Below, piece after piece: positions 32,815-39,423 of a stretch of DNA of 39,423 bases. The notes under the pieces were generated by a model. It saw only the letters and a program-made list of their open reading frames with translations, was not told the DNA's origin and did not search any database. Origin of the DNA: Gemmobacter serpentinus (lineage in GTDB: Bacteria; Pseudomonadota; Alphaproteobacteria; Rhodobacterales; Rhodobacteraceae); contig NZ_WCHR01000015.1 of NCBI RefSeq assembly GCF_008973825.1, positions 1 to 39,423 on the forward strand, written 5' to 3'. Every line of letters begins with the position of its first letter. Position 1 is the first letter of the stretch. Position numbers and translations under genes: made by a program.

Positions 32815-33837
32815 TCAATCATGAAACCCACCTTCCATCAGGGAGATCAACAGATCTTCGATGGCTTGGTCATGGTTCTCGGGCGGATACCAGATTGGGT
32901 GAATATCTGCTGCGCCGAGTTCAGTGCGCCGTGCCTCCCGATCCAAGCCCTCGGTTAGAGGCAAAAACGCGAAGTGCCTCGGAGTTGCAACGCGCGCGGC
33001 AGCCTTCAGTTCGACAAGAGCCGCAATTGTGCGGTCAATGTTGAGACTGCATCCAAGAAAAAGCAGGCTTGTGCTGTTGATGGTGTCGCGCAGAATATCT
33101 CGATAGAGTCCCTCTGCACCATAACTGGCTTCATATTCGGCTCGAGTAAGTACGCGACCTATCGCCGTATCAGCCTCGCCGTGCAGTCGAAGAAGGCAAT
33201 GAGGTTGATCGCCTATTCGCCTCGGGGCTTCACCCAGATAAGCGCCCGCCAGCTCGAGCCTGAACCGGTTCCCCGCGGTGTTGTAAACTTCGTTCAGCAC
33301 GTAGTCGAAATTCGTTGTAACTGCCCCCCTCCGAAACACAAAGGGTAGCAGCTGAACCGGGCCCGAGATTCTCCTGCGGTGTCCAAAAGTGCTCTGAACT
33401 GCTTCGTCAAAGATCGCGGCCCCCATTCGGTCCAGCATCAGCTGGGCGGCTTCTTCGTACCGCCAGGCAGCAAGATGCGCGTCGAGTTCTGGGCGGCAAG
33501 CGGCATAGTCTGCGGTCAGCGTACGCAAGAAGTCTCCCCAAAGGGGGTAACCGGTCGACCGAGACAGCCCTGCACCCACAAAAGGCATGACGCGCTCTTG
33601 TGCGCATCTGGCGGACAACCAGTTGAATCGCTCCAGGCAACCGTACTCCTTGAGGAATTCCCGAGCACGATCCTTTGCGGCATCCTTGACGCCTTCCAGC
33701 CAGTCGACGAAGTGGGCATCGAACAGTTCAGGGGCCATGGCTTTGAACACGTCCACGCTTGGCCATTCGAAGGTTCGGATCTTCACCGGACCTTCATCGT
33801 TCAACTCATCGATGAACCGTTGACGAAAATACTCCAT
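32815..33837 (-). CDS. SIR2-like domain protein (candidate defence NADase)
   Basis: Protein of 340 residues with the SIR2-like fold of anti-phage NADases. Visible motifs: MPFVGAGLSRSTGYPLW (84-100, GAGLS nucleotide loop), TTNFDYVLN (174-182), LLRLHGEAD with the likely catalytic His219, and LGCSLNIDR (261-269). The N-terminal ~75 residues are unrecognised. SIR2 effectors in other systems (Thoeris, DSR, prokaryotic Argonaute partners) deplete NAD+ on infection; that activity here is inferred. The gene is placed inside the type I operon: it starts 2 bases after the hsdS stop and ends 45 bases before hsdR, so it is surely co-expressed. Confidence 0.85.
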   Translation of the reverse strand: MEYFRQRFIDELNDEGPVKIRTFEWPSVDVFKAMAPELFDAHFVDWLEGVKDAAKDRAREFLKEYGCLERFNWLSARCAQERVMPFVGAGLSRSTGYPLWGDFLRTLTADYAACRPELDAHLAAWRYEEAAQLMLDRMGAAIFDEAVQSTFGHRRRISGPVQLLPFVFRRGAVTTNFDYVLNEVYNTAGNRFRLELAGAYLGEAPRRIGDQPHCLLRLHGEADTAIGRVLTRAEYEASYGAEGLYRDILRDTINSTSLLFLGCSLNIDRTIAALVELKAAARVATPRHFAFLPLTEGLDREARRTELGAADIHPIWYPPENHDQAIEDLLISLMEGGFHD

Positions 33838-33839
33838 GC

Positions 33840-35155
33840 TCAGCTTGCCATCTCTTCCAGCTGAATCTGGATCTCTCCAGACATGAGACGCGGCAGCAAA
33901 AGGTCGCGGGTCTGAGCCAGGGTTCGAGATTCGCGTTCATTCTTGGCGATGCGCTCGTAGAGCGGCTTCGCTATGGCATCGAAAGCATTGAGCATCGGCT
34001 CTGGTGCGATCACTACGGGCAGCGGGCGGAAGTTGCCTTTGCTGATCTCCTGGAAGGTTGAGCCGTTCGCTTTGGCGAGGATCGCTTCCATGTTTTCCAG
34101 CGTCCAGAGCCAGGCAAAGACGTTGGACACCCGCTTGTCGCAGACCATCCCGATGAAACCCTGATTGATCGCCACCGGCACCTCGGCGATGGCGAGGTAG
34201 CCAATCGGCGCGCGGGACGACAGCAGGAGCGACCCCACGGGTAACTGGCCCGAACTGATCTTCGCAAGGCCTGCGGCGCTGATCGTCCGCGAGGTTTCAA
34301 GCAAGATGGGCGCGGCAAGGGCGGACAGATCCTTCGGTGTGGCCCAGTTGATGCCGCCGTCCCAAAGGTCCGGTTCCTTGGTGCTGGGGGTCGAGCCGCC
34401 GACAACGCGCACCTCTTCACCGATCGACGAAACCTCCCACCCCTCCGGCTTGCCATCGGCGTCCAGGCGGTCGGGGAAGAGGGACCAGAGGTCGGTGGAG
34501 AGGTAGGGGGCGCGACCTTCCATCCTGGCGCGGGTGGGGCCGAAGTCGACGAACCAGTCGCGGAACAGCGCCCGCGCCATGGCCTCCAGCGTGGCGTTCA
34601 TCTTCCGGTTCAGCTCGATCTTGTCATCCAGCGCCCCGAGGGTGGCGGCAATGGCGCGTTGTTCGGGGAGGGGAGGCAAGGAAAGTAGGTAGCTCTCGGC
34701 AAACTGGGTGTATTGAAACCGGGCAACGCCAGTGTGCTGAACGTGGTAAGGCATCATCCGGCGGGAGTGGTATTCGTCTTGGAGCTTCCAGAACAGGAAT
34801 TGCGGGTCAACGCGGTTCGGGTCAGGACGCAAAAATCGCGCAAAACTGGCGCAGACCAAAGGAAACTCAGCGGCGCCGACTACCGAAGCCGGAATGAAAA
34901 CAGACCGTCCGGTAGGTTGGTCTTTCGTTCCTCCTGCGGTTTCAATCAAGGTGTCACCAACGGCGATGGTTTTTCGCTTTAGAATGTCACTTCGGATATA
35001 TCGCAAAGGCAGCCTGTCGAGATTTCCCACTCGGACGCGCTCAAAATCCGTCCCGCGCACGACAAGCGCCGGTGAGCAACCCTCCGTGGGTTCCCCGTTC
35101 CCCCATTCGCCGTCACGGGTGAATGTCAGGAGATCGGCAAGAAGCGCTTCTTGCA

Positions 35156-35156
<1 letters not shown>
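33840..35156 (-). CDS. hsdS: type I restriction specificity subunit S
   Basis: DNA-recognition subunit of 438 residues with two target recognition domains. The first covers about 1-160, ending LPPLPEQRAIAATLGALDDKIELNRKMN, the usual conserved coiled-coil spacer. The second starts around 230 (WEVSSIGEEVRVVGGSTPSTKEPDLW) and ends with another conserved helix (AKNERESRTLAQTRDLLLPRLMSGEI). ATG at 35156 shares one base with the hsdM stop (TGATG); GTG at 35159 is an alternative. It sets the methylation and restriction site, which cannot be read from sequence alone. Confidence 0.93.
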
Positions 35157-36718
<1,562 letters not shown>

Positions 36719-36784
36719 TGTGAAATCTGCCCCCTGGTAAGTCTTTTTCAGACGGTATTTCAGCCAGAGGGCGAAATCCAGCCG

Positions 36785-37465
36785 CTAACAGCGGCTTGGT
36801 AGGGTTCTTTCCCACGGCCGTGCCTTCGGCATGGCATCCGTCACCTCGACCTCGCGCAGCATCCCACCCGCGATCAGCCCCTCGCGCACCCAGCCCAGTG
36901 CCTGCCACCAGTCGTCATAGCCGCGCCGGGCGGCCTCGATCTGATGGGGATGGGGAGAGAAGGTGACCGGGCAGGCCAGGATGTCGATGGTCTTCCATGT
37001 GGCGCGCGCGCCCGCTCCCCGCACCCGGATGCGTTCGGTGCCCACGACGATGGCGCCCGCATGCGTCCCATGCTGGTTCTGTTTCACGATGGTCGGCACG
37101 CAGCGCGGGACGGCGCCGGGCATCCAGTCCGGGGTCAGCCCAGTGCGGGCCAGTTCGGCGACGCGGATCGCCATGCGCTTGCCGCCGAGGCTGTCAGGGA
37201 TCCCGGCGACGGCGGCGGCGATCACCTCGGCATCCTCGTGGGTGTAGCCGCCGATCTTGTGCTGGCCGCCGTCGATCTTGCAGCCCAGCACGGCCCGTTG
37301 CAGCAGGACGTATTCCAGGCCGAAGCCGAACCCTTCCTCGGTGACGTCCGGGGGCAGGGGCAGCTCGAGCTGCGCCTGTTCGATCCGGAACGCCCATTCA
37401 AGGGCGGCCTGCACGCCCACCGCGCGCTTGATCCTGGTGCCGCTGACGCGGCCGTGGAAAGTCAT
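36785..37465 (-). CDS. hypothetical phage protein
   Basis: Protein of 226 residues, family not named. It has a well-defined pattern (GFGFGLEYVLLQRAVLGCKIDGG, then AEVIAAAVAGIP, VPTIVKQNQHGTHAGAIVVG, and YDDWWQALGWVREGLIAGG) that I recall from uncharacterised Rhodobacterales prophage proteins. No membrane segment or catalytic motif is obvious. ATG at 37465 has GAAGGA 8 bases upstream and overlaps, as ATGA, the stop codon of the second reading frame of the cytosine methyltransferase gene. Probably an early phage gene left of the original early region. Confidence 0.7.
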   Translation of the reverse strand: MTFHGRVSGTRIKRAVGVQAALEWAFRIEQAQLELPLPPDVTEEGFGFGLEYVLLQRAVLGCKIDGGQHKIGGYTHEDAEVIAAAVAGIPDSLGGKRMAIRVAELARTGLTPDWMPGAVPRCVPTIVKQNQHGTHAGAIVVGTERIRVRGAGARATWKTIDILACPVTFSPHPHQIEAARRGYDDWWQALGWVREGLIAGGMLREVEVTDAMPKARPWERTLPSRC

Positions 37466-38046
37466 GGCTGCAATCCTTCAAGGAAATCCATCTGCGCCGG
37501 GCGCTGGGCGGCATCTGTTGGCCGCCAGATCCACGGGCCCGAGGCCATGGGCAGCTGCGAGAGCGCGCCACGCATGTGCTGCTGCCAGAGGGTGAACTCC
37601 GTTGCCGAGCAGGCGCAGAGCGCGTGCCCCATGGGCCAGCCCATCAGCCATCCTACAAAGAGCGGGTTCAGCCGCCGCCGCGACCGGCCCTTCAGGATCC
37701 GCCGCGAGACGACGCGCCCATGCGAGGCAATCATCGAAGCCCAGAGCGGGCGCGAGATCGGGGCGTGTGGCAAGGACCGCGGCCCATCCGGCAAGGTCGG
37801 CTGGGCCGGGCGGGTGAAGCCCTGCTCCGCCCGGTAATGCAGCAGGTCCATCCGAGACTTGCCGTCGATGCGGATGATGCTCGCTTCCGAACTGCCCTTC
37901 CAGTTCTGGGCGGCCGGGGTCGGCCAGTGGTTCGGCAGGGCCTTTGCGATGCCCAGCGCAAGCGCCTCGGCCTTCCGGGTAAAGTCGCTGTTCCCGGCCG
38001 GGTTGTAGCGGCCGGTACCGGGGTGCAGGCTCATCGGTGTGGGCCA
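37462..38046 (-). CDS. second reading frame of the cytosine methyltransferase C-terminal half
   Basis: In the +1 frame relative to the methyltransferase, from about 38046, a long stretch reads like the C-terminal half of phage C5 methylases: WPTPMSLHPGTGRYNPAGNS, PNHWPTPAAQNWKGSSEA, DGKSRMDLLHYRAEQGF, LNPLFVGWLMGWPMG and ATEFTLWQQHMRGAL. By eye, third positions are about 85% G or C here against about 55-60% in the other frame. Its TGA (37464-37462) overlaps the ATG of the next gene as ATGA, the coupling seen throughout this phage. An ATG exists at 38034 but has no ribosome-binding site. It may be joined to the catalytic half by a +1 shift, or be an overlapping gene, or mark an indel. Confidence 0.6.
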   Translation of the reverse strand, partial: WPTPMSLHPGTGRYNPAGNSDFTRKAEALALGIAKALPNHWPTPAAQNWKGSSEASIIRIDGKSRMDLLHYRAEQGFTRPAQPTLPDGPRSLPHAPISRPLWASMIASHGRVVSRRILKGRSRRRLNPLFVGWLMGWPMGHALCACSATEFTLWQQHMRGALSQLPMASGPWIWRPTDAAQRPAQMDFLEGLQP

Positions 38047-38554
38047 GGATGAAGATCCGCAGCCGCTCGTGCGGTGCGCCGACCTCTGCCGCCGAGAACA
38101 GGCCCGCCGCAGGCGTGTAGCCCAATCCCCAAAGCTCTCGCAGGACGGTTTCAAGGCCGAGGGTGACATGCCCGGCGACGTTTTCGAGGAAGACCCATTC
38201 CGGGCGACATTCGCCGATGGCGCGCGCAACGTCGGGCCACAGGTAGCGGGGATCGTCGGCGCCGCCACGCTTTCCGGCCGCGCTGAAGGGCTGGCAAGGG
38301 TATCCGGCGAGGATGGCGTCAAAGGCGCCGCGGAAGGGCCGTGCATCGAAGCTGCGCAGATCGGTCCAGATAGGGGCCGGGGCGAAGTAGCCCGCGCGCT
38401 GGGCGGCGACGAGGACGGCGCGAGGCCAGTCCTCCCACTCGACGAAGGCGCGGGTGTGATATCCGGGTTCGGCGAGCATGAGGCCCAGATCAAGGCCTCC
38501 GCCGCCTGCGCAGAGGGACAACCCGTGCCGGGGACGTGACACCATGCCATTCAC
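37478..38554 (-). CDS. C5-cytosine DNA methyltransferase (full-length frame)
   Basis: Protein of 358 residues. C5-methyltransferase motifs: LSLCAGGGGLDLGL (12-25, motif I), GYPCQPFS with catalytic Cys87 (motif IV), FLENV (122-126, motif VI), RLRIFIL (164-170, motif VIII) and LLGNGVHPLAAAHAW (315-329, motif X). Residues 171-255 are the poorly conserved recognition region. In the first ~170 codons third positions are mostly G or C; after that this frame has weak codon bias while another frame (stop at 37462) becomes strongly biased, so the C-terminal half may be read in that frame instead. Start at 38554 or 38545. It should modify phage or host DNA; orphan, with no paired nuclease. Confidence 0.75.
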   Translation of the reverse strand: MNGMVSRPRHGLSLCAGGGGLDLGLMLAEPGYHTRAFVEWEDWPRAVLVAAQRAGYFAPAPIWTDLRSFDARPFRGAFDAILAGYPCQPFSAAGKRGGADDPRYLWPDVARAIGECRPEWVFLENVAGHVTLGLETVLRELWGLGYTPAAGLFSAAEVGAPHERLRIFILAHTDEPAPRYRPLQPGREQRLYPEGRGACAGHRKGPAEPLADPGRPELEGQFGSEHHPHRRQVSDGPAALPGGAGLHPPGPADLAGWAAVLATRPDLAPALGFDDCLAWARRLAADPEGPVAAAAEPALCRMADGLAHGARALRLLGNGVHPLAAAHAWRALAAAHGLGPVDLAANRCRPAPGADGFP

Positions 38555-39216
38555 CGCACCCCGCGCTCGCGCAGGCGTTCGGCCGTGACCACCGCCGCAC
38601 CGAGACGCCGCGCGAACGCTTCCTCTCCAAGGACGAGATCGCCAAGCTTGCCGCCGCGCTGGAAGCCGCCGAGGATCGGCGCGCGGCCGACATCATCCGC
38701 ATGTGCATGCTGACCGGCGCCCGGCTGGGCGAGGTGCGGCAGTCCCGGTTCGAGCAGTTCAACCTCGAGCACATGAGCTGGTCGAAGCCGCCCACCATGA
38801 CGAAACAGCGCCGCGCCCATCGCGTGCCGATCTCGGACGAAACCGCCGCCATCGTGCGCCAGCGGCAGCTGCTGGTGCCGAAAGGATCGCCGTGGCTCTT
38901 CCCCGGCGACACTCCCGGCCAGCCGGTGCAGGAGGTGCGCCGCTTCTGGGCGCAGCTCCAGAAGCAGTGCGGATTGCAGGACGTCCGGATTCACGACCTG
39001 CGCCACACATTCGCATCGCTTCTGGTCAGTGGCGGGGCTTCGCTGGAAATGATCGGCAAGCTCTTGGGTCACAGCCAGATGCAGACGACCCTGCGTTATG
39101 CCCACCTGATGGATTCGCCCCTGCGCGCCGGGGTCGACGCCGTGGCCAGCGCCTTCCGGCCGAAGCCCCGGCTGGTCCATGACGTCGACGATCAGGGCGG
39201 TCGGAAGACCGCCTGA
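38536..39216 (+). pseudogene. tyrosine integrase, catalytic domain only (N-terminus missing)
   Basis: The 226 residues from the GTG at 38536 contain the whole tyrosine recombinase catalytic set: TGARLGEV with Arg63, Lys90 region, HDLRHTFAS with His153 and Arg156, LGHSQMQTT with His179, and the nucleophile in RYAH (Tyr188). The N-terminal arm-binding and core-binding domains of phage integrases, about 150-180 residues, are missing. The first ~25 residues resemble no integrase and overlap the 5' end of the methyltransferase gene on the other strand, so a deletion or rearrangement joined them. Domain homology starts near PRERFLSKDEI. It is probably inactive alone. No tRNA or att repeat is recognised beside it. 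Confidence 0.75.
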
Positions 39217-39241
39217 TCCGGGCCAGCGCGGACACTGACCA

Positions 39242-39329
39242 TCACGACTCCTCCCGCCGCAACGCCCTCCATATTGGCGTGATCCTCCGCCGGATCGAGC
39301 GGCTGTCGGGCATCTTCTTGCCGTCCGAC
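39242..39329 (-). pseudogene. possible C-terminal ORF remnant next to the IS5-type element
   Basis: On the minus strand an open frame with very high GC3 (about 25 of 27 codons) runs out of the IS boundary at 39330 to a TGA at 39244-39242 and ends IWRALRREES. It may be the 3' end of a gene cut off by the insertion sequence, but it is under 30 codons and matches nothing I recognise. Confidence 0.2.
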
Positions 39330-39423
39330 GGCTTTGTTGCAGAAGTCCCCAGGGAGCAGGATTCACACGGGGAATCCATGGGGTTAATGGTCTGAGATGA
39401 CGAGACCTGATCCTGCCCGCTAT
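39330..39423 (+). mobile_element. left end of an IS5-type insertion sequence (cut by window edge)
   Basis: GGCTTTGTTGCAGAAG at 39330-39345 resembles the terminal inverted repeat of IS5-family elements found in Rhodobacterales and acetic acid bacteria. A transposase start follows 67 bases on. The rest of the element lies outside the window, so the right end and target duplication cannot be seen. Confidence 0.6.
39397..39423 (+). CDS. IS5-family transposase, first nine codons
   Basis: ATG at 39397 opens a frame reading MTRPDPARY to the window edge. IS5-family transposases of alphaproteobacteria commonly start with a short basic/proline sequence and PARYRTTNW, so the fit is good despite only nine residues. 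It lies just inside an IS-like terminal repeat, which supports the call. Partial at its 3' end because the window stops. Confidence 0.55.

Noticed and set aside
38039-38539. Plus-strand open frame antisense to the cytosine methyltransferase
   Set aside because: It is a mirror of a GC-rich gene with no start signal and no recognisable protein.

Overview
The window is a GC-rich stretch of alphaproteobacterial DNA. Gene content and protein similarity point to Rhodobacterales (Rhodobacter/Paracoccus relatives), though no chromosomal marker gene is present to prove it. Almost all of it is one prophage or prophage remnant. It is flanked by insertion-sequence DNA: tandem IS21-type end repeats at 47-90, and the start of an IS5-type element at 39330-39423.

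Layout, following minus-strand transcription from right to left. 38536-39216 (+) holds only the catalytic domain of a tyrosine integrase. 36785-38554 holds a C5-cytosine methyltransferase whose catalytic half and C-terminal half favour different reading frames, plus an unrecognised phage protein. 28587-36718 is a defence island: hsdM, hsdS, a SIR2-like NADase candidate, hsdR and a protein with a possible PD-(D/E)XK-type core. 25321-28159 holds two tandem paralogous ParB-methyltransferase fusions and a small membrane protein. 24712-25107 is an HNH nuclease. 23487-24697 (+) is a short cluster of three small genes, ending in a DUF3489 protein.

12322-23352 is the morphogenesis operon. The order is small and large terminase, gpW-like protein, lambda-type portal, S49 protease with an internal scaffold, decoration protein D, capsid E, head-tail joining protein, DUF6441, tail terminator, tail tube and a tail assembly chaperone with a canonical -1 slippery site. 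A low-GC FRG-domain gene sits inside this block as a moron. 3909-12329 is the tail tip: tape measure, DUF2460, DUF2163, NlpC/P60 and GTA-TIM 'megatron', in the same order as genes g11-g15 of the Rhodobacter gene transfer agent. 1972-3897 is a DUF2793 tail fibre. 490-1942 is the lysis cassette: putative holin, M15 endolysin and overlapping spanins.

The genes form tightly coupled chains with many ATGA/TGATG/GTGA stop-start overlaps. A promoter-like element next to a 7+7 bp dyad lies just upstream of the small terminase and is the best candidate late switch. No repressor, Cro, excisionase or replication gene is visible and the integrase is truncated, so the element is probably defective or has had its early region replaced by defence cargo. 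The points most worth checking are the two-frame cytosine methyltransferase, the SIR2 gene inside the type I restriction operon, the FRG moron, the chaperone frameshift, and the repeat-rich gap at 28271-28586.
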